Position numbers and translations under genes: made by a program. Below, piece by piece: positions 25,691-35,040 of a DNA stretch of 64,000 nucleotides (within the stretch, counting starts at the first letter, position 1; each line of letters opens with the position of its first letter). The stretch is from UBA2227 sp036677505 (GTDB lineage Bacteria > Bacillota_I > Bacilli_A > Erysipelotrichales > Erysipelotrichaceae). A model generated the notes under the pieces. The model ran no database searches and was not told the origin of the DNA. It saw nothing but the letters and a program-made list of their open reading frames with translations. Location: positions 56,175 through 120,174 of the forward strand of contig JAVBWK010000001.1 in assembly GCA_036677505.1 (NCBI GenBank), read 5' to 3'.

Positions 25691-25715
25691 TAAAAAAAGC
25701 GGAGAATTCTCCGCT
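25691..25715 (-). terminator. Terminator after glycogen phosphorylase
   Basis: Perfect palindrome AGCGGAGAATTCTCCGCT at 25698-25715 overlapping the glgP stop, followed by seven T on the minus strand. Confidence 0.9.
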
Positions 25716-28113
25716 AGTTGATTGGTTTGATATGCCAGATTTCCTCAGCATACTGCGTTATGGTACGATCAGAAGAAAAGTAACCGGACTTAGCTATATT
25801 TACCAAGCACATTTTTGCCCAGTATTTTTGATCGGCATACCGTTTTTGAACTTCTTGATGCGCTTTGACATAACTGTCAAAATCAGCAATCAAAAAGTAT
25901 TCATCGTTGCGATACATCAGTTCATCATAAATCCCTTTAAACTCATCATGATTGGAATGCCATGTTCCGTCTATGAGAGATTCGATGACTCTCTTTAGCG
26001 GCGGATTGTCTTTGACAGCTTCCCAAACATCATAGCCGCCCTGACGCAAAGCCTCCACCTCAGTCACGGTCAATCCAAAAATCACATCGTAGTCACGGCC
26101 GACCAATTCATCAATTTCAACATTGGCCCCATCAAGGGTGCCTAAGGTCAATGCTCCATTCATCATAAACTTCATATTCCCTGTACCGCTGGCTTCTTTG
26201 CCTGCGGTGGATATCTGCTCAGAAACATCCGCAGCATTCATAAGTACTTCGGCGACCGAAACATTGTAATTGGGAATAAAGACAACTTTCATCAGTTGAT
26301 TGACCGCCGGATCGTTATTGACCACATCAGCAACACTGTGAATAAGCTTGATAACCTTTTTGGCAAAGTAATAGGCTGGTGCAGCTTTAGCCGCGAAGAT
26401 ATACGTGACCGGATGCATGGTAAACTCCGGATGGTCCTTGATTTTCTGATATAAGTATATGATGTGCAATACATTGAGCAACTGACGCTTATACGCATGC
26501 AAACGTTTGGCCTGAACATCGAAAATCGAGTTGACATCAATTTCAATCCCGGTCCATTCCAAAATTTTCTCAGCTAATATTTCTTTGCGTTTGCGCTTGA
26601 TAGCCAAAAACTGCTTTTGCTGACGCGCCTTGGAAGCATAAGGAAGCAGATTGATCAGTTTTGATGGTTCATACACATACTCATCGCCAATGGTTTTGGT
26701 GATGAATTCATGCAACTGAGGATTGGAGTATGTCAGCCAACGGCGATGAGTGATCCCATTGGTTTTGTTATTGAACTTATGATCGAAAAGCTCGTGGAAA
26801 TCACGCATGACATCAGAAGTCAAAATTTCCGTATGCAGACGGGCAACACCATTAACACTGTGCGATCCCACCACAGCCAAGTGAGCCATATGGATCTGAC
26901 CATCCTTGATGATCGACATCCGATACTGCTTTCCAGGATCATTGGGATATGCCTGGCGCAACCGCTGGATGAAGCGATTGTTGATTTCCTCAATGATCAT
27001 GTAAATTCTCGGCAGCAAGAACTGAACAAAGTGAACCGGCCACTTCTCCAAAGCTTCCGAAAGCACCGTGTGATTCGTATAAGCCATCGTTTGATTGACG
27101 ATTTCCCACGCCGATTCCCAGTTGTAATCATATTCATCCATTAAAATTCGCATCAGTTCGGGTATAGCCAAAACCGGGTGAGTGTCATTGAGCTGTATGG
27201 CAACTTTTTCCGCAAAGTTATCCAAATTCGGATATACGCGCAAATGAGCCTTGATCATGGCTGTCAGTCCAGCGGAAACAAAGAAATACTGCTGTTTCAG
27301 ACGCAAATAACGGCCATGTTCGGTTGAATCATCCGGATAGACGTTTTGACAAATTTCGTTGACATCCTGAATGTACTGACGGAAATCTTTATTCTTGGGC
27401 AAGATATCCGAAGCCTCCGCACCCCATAATCTCAAAGTGTTGGTCGTATCGGTTCCGCGACCGACTACCGGCATATCATAAGGAACGGCACGAATATGTT
27501 CGGCATCCACATGATCAAAAATAAGTTTGCCGGTTTCATCCTTACGCATTTCGATTCGACCCCAGAATTTGACATCGACCGCATGCTTTGGTTTACGCAC
27601 TTCCCAGACATTTCCTAATTTCATCCATTGGTCCGGAACTTCCACCTGATATCCGTCGATGATTTTCTGGCGGAATAAACCATATTCATAACGCAAACAA
27701 ATCCCGTGTCCCGGCAGGGAAAGGGAGGCCAAAGAATCAAGGAAGCATGCTGCCAGACGGCCCAAACCACCATTGCCCAACCCTGCATCCGACTCCAGAT
27801 TTTCAAGTTCATTGAGATCGATATCCAGATCGGAAAGCCCTTCTTTAACAACATCATAAATTCCTAAGTTCATCAGATTGTTTGTCAGCAGACGCCCAAT
27901 CAGAAACTCCATGGAAAAGTAAAACATCTGCTTGGCACCGATATTGGCTACTTCTTCCTTCGATTGCTTCCAATGGATGGAAGCATAATCGCGAACCATA
28001 TCTCCCAATACCATGTAACGTTCGGTTCGATGGGATTGCTGTACCGAACGGCCATATTTTTCGACGACGCGTTGTGTAAAATCGCGTTTAAAATCGTGTT
28101 TGTCTTTAAACAT
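25714..28113 (-). CDS. glgP: Glycogen / maltodextrin phosphorylase
   Basis: The enzyme releases glucose 1-phosphate from alpha-1,4-glucan ends using phosphate and pyridoxal phosphate. The cofactor-binding lysine is in EASGTGNMKFMMNGALTLGT and the C-terminal fold matches the family; the total of 799 residues is normal. The ATG at 28113 is chosen because an AGGAGGT site lies 7 bases upstream; the GTG just before it is less likely. It is downstream of glgB and upstream of pulA. Its product feeds the phosphoglucomutase encoded at 30.1-31.8 kb. Confidence 0.96.
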   Translation of the reverse strand: MFKDKHDFKRDFTQRVVEKYGRSVQQSHRTERYMVLGDMVRDYASIHWKQSKEEVANIGAKQMFYFSMEFLIGRLLTNNLMNLGIYDVVKEGLSDLDIDLNELENLESDAGLGNGGLGRLAACFLDSLASLSLPGHGICLRYEYGLFRQKIIDGYQVEVPDQWMKLGNVWEVRKPKHAVDVKFWGRIEMRKDETGKLIFDHVDAEHIRAVPYDMPVVGRGTDTTNTLRLWGAEASDILPKNKDFRQYIQDVNEICQNVYPDDSTEHGRYLRLKQQYFFVSAGLTAMIKAHLRVYPNLDNFAEKVAIQLNDTHPVLAIPELMRILMDEYDYNWESAWEIVNQTMAYTNHTVLSEALEKWPVHFVQFLLPRIYMIIEEINNRFIQRLRQAYPNDPGKQYRMSIIKDGQIHMAHLAVVGSHSVNGVARLHTEILTSDVMRDFHELFDHKFNNKTNGITHRRWLTYSNPQLHEFITKTIGDEYVYEPSKLINLLPYASKARQQKQFLAIKRKRKEILAEKILEWTGIEIDVNSIFDVQAKRLHAYKRQLLNVLHIIYLYQKIKDHPEFTMHPVTYIFAAKAAPAYYFAKKVIKLIHSVADVVNNDPAVNQLMKVVFIPNYNVSVAEVLMNAADVSEQISTAGKEASGTGNMKFMMNGALTLGTLDGANVEIDELVGRDYDVIFGLTVTEVEALRQGGYDVWEAVKDNPPLKRVIESLIDGTWHSNHDEFKGIYDELMYRNDEYFLIADFDSYVKAHQEVQKRYADQKYWAKMCLVNIAKSGYFSSDRTITQYAEEIWHIKPIN

Positions 28114-28173
28114 CACTGCGACCTCCTGTAAAGTCCAAGTAGAATATTATCAGAAATTCACAAAAAACACAAA

Positions 28174-30009
28174 TTATACTTTCTTCACTTCAAACATCAT
28201 GGCCCCAAAAGGCGCAAGACGAATGATAATTTTAAATGGCAGATTGTGACATAATTCCTCAACGGCATGTAAAGGAACATAGTTGCACATATCATTGCCT
28301 TCGTAAATGGATTTCTGTGAATTGATGAGTTCCGCATACTCGCCGGCGATCGGCACACCGATGTGGAATTGTTCATAAGCAACGGGTGTCATATTAAGCA
28401 CGGTGACAATGACGCTCTTCTCATCTTCCCGATAATAGGAATATATGCTTTGATTGGTGTTATCCGCATCGATCCAGCGGAATCCGCGATGCTCGTAATC
28501 ATACCGGTTCAAACAAGAGTGATGTGTGTATATCCGGTTCAAGTCAACGAAAAAACGATTTAAGGAGTTGTGACGGGTATACTGAAGCAGATGCCAATCC
28601 ATTTCGCGGTTTTCATCCCACTCTCTGAAATGACCCAGTTCATTACCCATGAAGTTCAGTTTCTTTCCCGGATGAGTGAACATATATAAGTATAGGTTTT
28701 TGACTTGGGCAAACTTCTGATCATAATCTCCCCACATCTTATTGATGATCGTGCCTTTACCATGAACGACTTCATCGTGCGATAGCGGCATGATAAACCG
28801 TTCGGAGTAGAAGTAAGCCATACTGAAAGTCAGCTGGTGATGATGATAGCTTCGGAAAATCGGATCCATAGAATAGTATTTCAATGTGTCATTCATCCAT
28901 CCCAAGTCCCACTTATAGTCAAACCCTAAACCCATTTCAAAGGTCGGATGCGTGACTTTCGGAAAATCGGAGGAATCCTCAGCAATCAGTATTGCACTTG
29001 GATAGCGTTGAGATAAATAGTAATTCAGGCGGCGGATAAATGCCAGTGCCCCTTCATTGACTCCTCTTCGCTTATCTCCATGCCAAAATATAATATTAGC
29101 TACGGCATCGATGCGAATTCCGTCAATATGGTATACATCCATCCAGAAAGATGCAGCGGACATCAAAAAGCTTCGAACCTCCTCTTTCCATAAGTCAAAT
29201 ACCATCGTTCCCCACTGGCTGTGAGCATCTTGAGGGTTGGGATATTCGTATAGCGGTGTACCATCGAATTCAATCAGTCCAAAATAATCCTTCACGAAGT
29301 GAACGGGAACAAAATCGATAATGACTCCGATATCGTGATGATGACACTGATTGATAAATTCCATTAACTGCTTCGGTGTACCATAACGTGAGGTTGCCGA
29401 GAAATAGCCGGTAGCCTGATATCCCCAGGAACCGTCAAATGGGTGTTCGTTCAGCGGCATCAGTTCAATATGGGTAAATCCCTGTTCTTTGACATAAGGG
29501 ATCAAATCTCGGGCAAGTTCTTCATAATTCAGCCATTCGACCGAATATTTCTTTCGCCATGAACCTAAATGAACTTCGTAAATGCTCATCGGTTCTTTAA
29601 AGTGTTTGGTGCGTTTATTCATCCACATCTTATCGGTCCAAGCGTAATTACGCAAATTCACGACCAGCGAGGAACATTTCGGGCGCATTTCAGAGTAGAA
29701 AGCAAAGGGATCAGATTTTTCCACCCAATGACCGTGTGCATTCTCGATCCGATACTTATATAAATCCCATTCATTTACATTCGCAATAAACAGACTCCAC
29801 ACACCTTGAGGAGATATTTTCTTCATAAAAGCATTCGAACCATCCCAATGGTTAAAGGTTCCGATGACCTGAATACTGCGGGCATTAGGCGCATAGACTG
29901 TAAACCGTACACCGCTTATCCCCTCATAAGCAAAATGCGCTCCGAAAACATTATGAGCATCCAAACAATGACCGGCAAAAAAACTGTCGAAAATTGATGT
30001 TTTTAACAT
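28174..30009 (-). CDS. glgB: 1,4-alpha-glucan (glycogen) branching enzyme
   Basis: The enzyme makes the alpha-1,6 branches of glycogen. An N-terminal CBM48 domain (residues about 20-110) is followed by the GH13_9 barrel with YEVHLGSW, GYQATGYF, DFVPVHF, GIRIDAVAN, IAEDSS and LSHDEVVHGKG, all as expected. At 611 residues it is the short Gram-positive form. The start at 30009 follows AGGAGGGG. Its presence means that this cell builds branched glucan rather than only degrading it, yet no glucan synthase gene is in the window. Confidence 0.95.
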   Translation of the reverse strand: MLKTSIFDSFFAGHCLDAHNVFGAHFAYEGISGVRFTVYAPNARSIQVIGTFNHWDGSNAFMKKISPQGVWSLFIANVNEWDLYKYRIENAHGHWVEKSDPFAFYSEMRPKCSSLVVNLRNYAWTDKMWMNKRTKHFKEPMSIYEVHLGSWRKKYSVEWLNYEELARDLIPYVKEQGFTHIELMPLNEHPFDGSWGYQATGYFSATSRYGTPKQLMEFINQCHHHDIGVIIDFVPVHFVKDYFGLIEFDGTPLYEYPNPQDAHSQWGTMVFDLWKEEVRSFLMSAASFWMDVYHIDGIRIDAVANIIFWHGDKRRGVNEGALAFIRRLNYYLSQRYPSAILIAEDSSDFPKVTHPTFEMGLGFDYKWDLGWMNDTLKYYSMDPIFRSYHHHQLTFSMAYFYSERFIMPLSHDEVVHGKGTIINKMWGDYDQKFAQVKNLYLYMFTHPGKKLNFMGNELGHFREWDENREMDWHLLQYTRHNSLNRFFVDLNRIYTHHSCLNRYDYEHRGFRWIDADNTNQSIYSYYREDEKSVIVTVLNMTPVAYEQFHIGVPIAGEYAELINSQKSIYEGNDMCNYVPLHAVEELCHNLPFKIIIRLAPFGAMMFEVKKV

Positions 30010-30050
30010 GTTCCCTTCCCCTCCTTTCCTTTATTTTACTCTATTTTGAG

Positions 30051-30082
30051 AATAAAAAAAACACAAGTGTATAACTTGTGTT
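30051..30082 (-). terminator. Terminator after phosphoglucomutase
   Basis: Stem AACACAAGT / ACTTGTGTT with a 5-base loop at 30060-30082, followed by T7 on the minus strand. No clear glgB promoter is seen after it, so glgB may depend on read-through. Confidence 0.85.
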
Positions 30083-30089
30083 TTGTGTC

Positions 30090-31778
30090 TTATTCGATCT
30101 TAGATTTGATGACCTGGCCAAACAAATCAAACTTTTCTTTAGTTTCAGACTCATCCTGCCCCTTGATACAATAATAAAATTTGCACTTCGGTTCTGTCCC
30201 GGAAGGTCGGACCGCTATCCATGATCCATCAGATAATTTCATTTTCAAGACATCAGATACCGGGAAATCCAATACAAAGGAATCATCACCGGATAAAATG
30301 ACTTGTTGTTTATAGTCTTCCCAGACAATAACCTCATAACCCGCAACTTCTTTCAGCGGTTCCTTACGTAAATTCGCCATGATTTCCGCAATCCGTGCAC
30401 TGCCCTGCGCACCGGTCAAAGTCAATGAAGTCTGGGTTTCAAGATAGGTGCCGTGACGCTGATACAGTTCTTGTAAAACATCAAACAAAGTTTTGCCTTT
30501 CGAATGATAATACTGCGCTGCCTCGGAGATGATCAGACATGCCTGGACGGCATCTTTATCCCTAACAAACGGCTGAATCAGATAACCATAGCTTTCTTCA
30601 TAGCCAAAGACAAACTGCTTCTCGCCGGTTGCCTCATATTTAGCAATTTTCTCACCAATGAACTTAAATCCGGTCAGAGTTTTTTCAACCTCGACCCCAT
30701 GATGAATCGCAACGGCTTCACCCAAATCAGAAGTCACAACCGTGTTGAACATGACCGGTTTTGGCGGCATAATCCCTTTTTCTCTCATGGATGAAAAGAC
30801 ATATTCAAGCAGCACAGAGCCGGTCTGATTTCCGGTCATAAGTACATACTCCCCCTTATGTCTGACAACGACACCGACCCGATCTGCATCCGGATCGGTA
30901 CTGATAGCAATCAATGCATCATGTTTCTTGGCATATTCGATAGCCAACTCATATGCGGCCGGTTCCTCCGGATTGGGCGTTTTGGTATTTGCGAATGACG
31001 GATCCGGAGTGCATTGTTCCTTAACTAAAATCACATCGTATCCGGCTTCTTTTAAGACAATATCCGTAATCGGATATGCCGTACCATGTTGAGGAGAGAA
31101 GACGATCTTAATATCTTTGTTTAATTCTGGCCGTAACTGAATCTGAAGCACACGTTTTGCATAGCGCTCGTCCATGTCCTGATCGAGCCAGTGAATATGT
31201 TTTTCCTGTTGATCGGACAGTTTGACTTCAATCGATAACTCGTCCTCGATTTCCTCTACTGCAGATATGACTTTCTCAATCTCTTCAGGAATCAGCTGAC
31301 AGCCGGTCGGATCATATACTTTATAACCGTTGTACTCTTTTGGGTTATGCGATGCAGTGATTACAATACCGCCGATACAATTGAGTTCGCGCACCGTATA
31401 TGAAAGCTGCGGTGTCGGACGCAATCCGTTATATATATAACTTTCAATATCAAACATGGCTAAAACCCGTGCAGATTCTATCGCGAACTCCTTTGACATA
31501 AACCGATTGTCATAAGCGATGGCTACACCACGTTTATCTGTGGTTTTCGCAAGTTCCGTCAGATACTTCGCAAAGCCCATATTTGCCCGGCGGATGGTAT
31601 AAATATTCAAGCGATTGCTTCCCGGACCTAATAAACCTCGCATTCCCGCCGTACCGAATTCAACTCGCGTGTAAAAAGCGTCATAGCGCTCCTTTTCTGA
31701 CATATTCTCCATTTGTGACTTGGTTTGCGTATCGATTGCCGGATGATTATACCAATGATCAAATCGTTGTGTTGTCAT
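30090..31778 (-). CDS. pgcA: Alpha-phosphoglucomutase
   Basis: The enzyme interconverts glucose 1-phosphate and glucose 6-phosphate, linking phosphorylase to glycolysis. It is a four-domain phosphohexomutase of 562 residues with the phosphoserine loop TASHNPKEYNGYK, the metal-binding loop DPDADRVGV and the substrate loop RPSGTEPK. Length and motifs match the PgcA-type alpha-phosphoglucomutase of Bacillota; some phosphomannomutase activity is possible. It is preceded by an AAAGGAG site and by the ptsH terminator. Confidence 0.94.
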   Translation of the reverse strand: MTTQRFDHWYNHPAIDTQTKSQMENMSEKERYDAFYTRVEFGTAGMRGLLGPGSNRLNIYTIRRANMGFAKYLTELAKTTDKRGVAIAYDNRFMSKEFAIESARVLAMFDIESYIYNGLRPTPQLSYTVRELNCIGGIVITASHNPKEYNGYKVYDPTGCQLIPEEIEKVISAVEEIEDELSIEVKLSDQQEKHIHWLDQDMDERYAKRVLQIQLRPELNKDIKIVFSPQHGTAYPITDIVLKEAGYDVILVKEQCTPDPSFANTKTPNPEEPAAYELAIEYAKKHDALIAISTDPDADRVGVVVRHKGEYVLMTGNQTGSVLLEYVFSSMREKGIMPPKPVMFNTVVTSDLGEAVAIHHGVEVEKTLTGFKFIGEKIAKYEATGEKQFVFGYEESYGYLIQPFVRDKDAVQACLIISEAAQYYHSKGKTLFDVLQELYQRHGTYLETQTSLTLTGAQGSARIAEIMANLRKEPLKEVAGYEVIVWEDYKQQVILSGDDSFVLDFPVSDVLKMKLSDGSWIAVRPSGTEPKCKFYYCIKGQDESETKEKFDLFGQVIKSKIE

Positions 31779-31800
31779 GATGGTTCTCCTTTGATTTATA

Positions 31801-31825
31801 ATAAAAAGAAGATTGTAAATCTTCT
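31801..31825 (-). terminator. Terminator after ptsH
   Basis: Stem AGAAGATT / AATCTTCT with a 3-base loop and a TTTTTATT tail on the minus strand. Confidence 0.8.
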
Positions 31826-31849
31826 ATTTCATCTTCAGCAAGTGAAGTA

Positions 31850-32116
31850 TTAAGCAATGACTTTTTGAGTACGGAGCACTTCTTCGATGGTGTTGATGGC
31901 GAACTCTTCGTCATCCCCCTCGCAAGTGATGGTGATTTCTGATTGCGTCGGAATACCCAGTGACATGACCCCCATGATCGATTTCATGTTGACAGAGCGG
32001 CCTTTAAAGGAAACTTTCACTTCACATTTAAATTTGCTTGCAGCATTGACAGCGACAGTAGCCGGACGGGCATGCAATCCTACGGGATCCACAACTAGCA
32101 CAGTAATTTGTTTCAT
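31850..32116 (-). CDS. ptsH: Phosphocarrier protein HPr
   Basis: A small cytoplasmic carrier of the sugar phosphotransferase system. The start at 32116 (ATG after GGGAGG) gives 88 residues and puts the phosphorylated His at exactly position 15 (GLHARPAT) and Ser at exactly position 46 (MKSIMGV). Ser46 is the site used by HPr kinase in Bacillota, so HPr can act as CcpA co-repressor; this fits the cre-like sites in the window. Enzyme I (ptsI) does not follow, since a terminator ends the unit. Confidence 0.96.
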   Translation of the reverse strand: MKQITVLVVDPVGLHARPATVAVNAASKFKCEVKVSFKGRSVNMKSIMGVMSLGIPTQSEITITCEGDDEEFAINTIEEVLRTQKVIA

Positions 32117-32145
32117 ATTCAACCTCCCGATTATTTTCTTATTTC

Positions 32146-32174
32146 ATTTTACTTTATTTTGAAACTAATGACAA
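32146..32174 (-). promoter_or_regulatory. ptsH promoter
   Basis: TTGTCA and TAAAAT with a 17-base spacer on the minus strand, 30 bases before the ptsH start. Confidence 0.75.
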
Positions 32175-32261
32175 TATTATGCGAGAATTATGTCTAAATT
32201 CAGTACACTTTGAACAAATCAACATAAACTATACGAAAAACAATAAACATAAGATTACAGT

Positions 32262-32975
32262 CTAATCATAGATCGCATGCTTGACTTCCTTGAAATCCGT
32301 CAGACGGTGTTCATACGCCTGAATTAAGGCTTCTTTGTAAGGAAGAATCACTTCTCTTTTTGCGATCCGATTGAACAGCCACTGGGTAAAGTGGGGATTG
32401 AGTACAAGCATCGGACCGATCATTTGCGTCGCAAAGAAATTGTGATACCGGATCCCCTCGTCCATTGTCTGAGGATTCATTCCGATGCCCTTCTCCACTT
32501 TAAAAAACCTGTGCTCTTTAAAATCTCCGTATGACATTGAGAATTGGGTTTTGTGTCCCACCAAAGTCATATCTTCAAAACTTCCCATAACCATGCAATT
32601 GAAACGTCCCAACATATTCAACTTACTTGTAAATGGGAATAGATTCAGTCCTTCGACGATGCCTGCATCTTCATATTCGATGCTTGTGCCAAACATATCG
32701 ACTGCATTGCCTATGACGAGAAAATACTGTCCTTTCTCAATAAGTTCCATGATCCGCTTACTGTGGGGGCGAAGAAGATTCATGATTTTTCGTTGCGAAC
32801 GTTCAGACATCGGCCCAATATAAACCAAATCAACATTTCCTGATAAAAACTGCGGTGTATCCGTGAAATCCGTTGAAATAAATGTGGCTTCAGGAAATGT
32901 CTGACGTAAGTACGTCAGATTCCCGTGCTCGCCATATAAGGATGCAACTGTCGGATATAAGAATTCTATGATCAT
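32262..32975 (-). CDS. gatD: GatD-like amidotransferase subunit lacking catalytic Cys and His
   Basis: GatD is the glutamine amidotransferase partner of MurT; together they amidate the D-Glu of lipid II. This 237-residue protein has GatD order and features (SLYGEHGNLTYLR; C-terminal GPMLVLNPHFTQWLF) and is fused in frame-overlap with murT. However the nucleophile motif reads FLVIGNAVDMFG, with Gly89 where GatD has Cys, and the His motif reads ATQMIGPML, with Ile186 where GatD has His. It is therefore unlikely to hydrolyse glutamine. It may be a structural partner or may serve another reaction. Confidence 0.82.
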   Translation of the reverse strand: MIIEFLYPTVASLYGEHGNLTYLRQTFPEATFISTDFTDTPQFLSGNVDLVYIGPMSERSQRKIMNLLRPHSKRIMELIEKGQYFLVIGNAVDMFGTSIEYEDAGIVEGLNLFPFTSKLNMLGRFNCMVMGSFEDMTLVGHKTQFSMSYGDFKEHRFFKVEKGIGMNPQTMDEGIRYHNFFATQMIGPMLVLNPHFTQWLFNRIAKREVILPYKEALIQAYEHRLTDFKEVKHAIYD

Positions 32976-34360
32976 CTTGCGACCTCCTTTTCAAGACGGA
33001 GTGCTATCTCTCTTTTCATCCGATTAGCCGTCGGAATATTTTTCGTACTGTAAAGAAGAATAACTGTATCTACGGAAGGATCTACAGCATCCACTTCATC
33101 TTCTTCTCGTCTGACCAAAACAATCTTCGATTCCGGTATGCCAGCCATTCGCATTCTTGCCTGAAAGTCATATCGGCGCCATCCGCCGACAACCAACTGA
33201 ACGATATTCATCTGATTCAGGTATTCCATATTAACATCATATATCCAAGCCATATTTTCAACTTCATGCGGTACTTCGGTGTGGGCGTAAACTTCATTAG
33301 CAAACAGAATGGCAATATTCCCCCAAGATGTTTCTCGTCGGATAAAATCGCATACCCGCGAATTCGCAACAGGATTCTGATCTTTGGCCAGAATTCCGAT
33401 AACGCGTTTGTTTTGCACCTTAATTTCATCAAAACGAGATTCGACGATACTTAACTCATCTACGATTGTTGATATTTCGCTGAGCGATTTCCCTAATTGG
33501 ACAAATACTGCAATCATGGCCACCATATTATAAGCATCCGTAATATTAGATCCGACGAGTTTGAACTGACAGCACTCTTTTTTGGTACATACAGTCATTG
33601 AGCGATGGGGTACATCCAACTTCTCCACATACACATCCAGCGGTAAAGATGAAAAGCCGCAAGCTTCACAATGATGACGTCCGATATGATGGTATCTTAC
33701 AAAGTCATTTGTCAGCGTGTGCTCACATTTAGGGCAGTATATCAGATCATTGATTATGCTGTCTCTTACCTGCATCTCATTATCCTGAGGTAAGATTCCA
33801 AAGGTCGTTCGCTGATTTTCCGGTCGTAATAATGATGCAATCATATCATCCCCATTAACCACCAGATGAGTCGTCTTTGGAATATATTTGTCTAGCAAAT
33901 CTACGATAAATTCTATATGTGCGTTTCTTTTATATGAATCACGAAAAAGATTGGTGACTACTAAAATATCCGGTTTGATGTAAGGGAATATACGTATTGA
34001 TGCTCTCTCGTCGATTTCCAGAACTCCCCATTGTGACTTGCGATTTCCAAAATAGGTGGTCGCATCGAGCATCGCTGTGATTACACCTTCGGTAATGTTG
34101 CTTCCCAGTTTATTGTTAGCGACTTCGATTTTCTGAGCTTTAAATACATCAAGCAGCATGTTTGATACCGTTGTCTTCCCGTTTGTACCGGTCACACCGA
34201 TCAGCTTTGCGGGCTGCTCAACGTATTTCAAAAAATCAAAACATACAGCTCTTGCCACCTGACCCGGAAAGTGAGTGGCATTTCTCTTCAGTTTCTTTAA
34301 CAAAAAGCGGGCGGTTCTTGCCAATATTATGGCTATATAGAAACGGATCGGACGCTTCAT
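32972..34360 (-). CDS. murT: MurT-like Mur ligase family protein
   Basis: The ATP-using half of the lipid II isoglutaminyl synthase. The P-loop GVTGTNGKTTVSNML lies near residue 56. A zinc ribbon characteristic of MurT, CPKCEHTL and HHCEACGF, lies near residues 210-240 with all four Cys. The C-terminal domain differs from typical MurT: the usual DGxDxSWIWD segment reads ENMAWIYDVNME after a different loop. The gene overlaps gatD by 4 bases, so both are made together. Given the altered GatD, the true amide donor and product are uncertain. Confidence 0.85.
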   Translation of the reverse strand: MKRPIRFYIAIILARTARFLLKKLKRNATHFPGQVARAVCFDFLKYVEQPAKLIGVTGTNGKTTVSNMLLDVFKAQKIEVANNKLGSNITEGVITAMLDATTYFGNRKSQWGVLEIDERASIRIFPYIKPDILVVTNLFRDSYKRNAHIEFIVDLLDKYIPKTTHLVVNGDDMIASLLRPENQRTTFGILPQDNEMQVRDSIINDLIYCPKCEHTLTNDFVRYHHIGRHHCEACGFSSLPLDVYVEKLDVPHRSMTVCTKKECCQFKLVGSNITDAYNMVAMIAVFVQLGKSLSEISTIVDELSIVESRFDEIKVQNKRVIGILAKDQNPVANSRVCDFIRRETSWGNIAILFANEVYAHTEVPHEVENMAWIYDVNMEYLNQMNIVQLVVGGWRRYDFQARMRMAGIPESKIVLVRREEDEVDAVDPSVDTVILLYSTKNIPTANRMKREIALRLEKEVAR

Positions 34361-34593
34361 ATTTCAACCTTCTTTCTAACTGCCTGTACACATATTATCA
34401 ACAGAAAACTCTTCGTTAATAATACAAATATTCTACCACAACCATCCTATAAACTGTATAGGTTACAGTATTTGATGCAACTGATCAAAATCCATGATTC
34501 TGCCTTTATAATCGTTACGGTAACAATGACTGACAGATATTTCGTATTTACTAAACTGAAAACTTACAATTTTCACATGATATGTTAATTTTA

Positions 34594-34622
34594 TTGAAAT
34601 TGACTTGTATTTAAAATAAAAT
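34594..34622 (+). promoter_or_regulatory. Predicted promoter of the small membrane protein
   Basis: TTGAAA and TAAAAT with a 17-base spacer, 20 bases before the start at 34642. The rest of the 281-base gap to murT shows nothing else I can name. Confidence 0.6.
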
Positions 34623-34641
34623 ATAACAAAGGAGAACGATT

Positions 34642-35028
34642 ATGTTTCAAATAAAAAAGAAATTTGCATTACCTGTGGGGGCAGTGTTCTTTGTATTGAC
34701 TTTTGCTCTTTTTTATATCGGTGTGGCATTGATTTTAGGTAACCCCCTTGTACTGCAAAATTATCTGGCCTTTGCGGTATTCTCATTATTGGTAGGGATC
34801 ATCGCCGCTTGCTTTGTTTTCTTCAGTCTGAATATCGGATTCGTAATTTTCACCCTTGGATATTTAGTCGGCTTTGGATCTATGTTCTATGCGTTCTATG
34901 ATGGCATGACCGGCTGGGGCGATTTGATCGGACTGATTCAGATGATGTTCATTTTAGGAATCGGTTTAGCAACGGCTGTCATCGTTGAAGTAGTTCTTCT
35001 CATCATCAAAAAAGTCAAAAAAGCCTGA
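34642..35028 (+). CDS. Small four-segment membrane protein, unknown
   Basis: A 128-residue very hydrophobic protein with four predicted membrane segments and a positively charged C-terminus (KKVKKA). I do not recognise a family. The start follows an AAAGGAG site 7 bases upstream and a plausible promoter lies before it, so expression is likely. It stands alone on the plus strand between murT (divergent) and an Fpg-like gene (convergent). Its stop codon lies inside a shared terminator palindrome. Confidence 0.75.
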   Translation: MFQIKKKFALPVGAVFFVLTFALFYIGVALILGNPLVLQNYLAFAVFSLLVGIIAACFVFFSLNIGFVIFTLGYLVGFGSMFYAFYDGMTGWGDLIGLIQMMFILGIGLATAVIVEVVLLIIKKVKKA

Positions 35029-35040
35029 TCAGGCTTTTTT
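35017..35040. terminator. Bidirectional terminator holding both stop codons
   Basis: A perfect 24-base palindrome (AAAAAAGCCTGA and its complement). The TGA stops of the two convergent genes, at 35026-35028 and 35029-35031, form its centre. T6 runs lie on both sides. Confidence 0.92.

Noticed and set aside
34361..34593. Riboswitch or small gene in the murT upstream gap
   Set aside because: No conserved aptamer core, ribosome site or convincing frame is visible.
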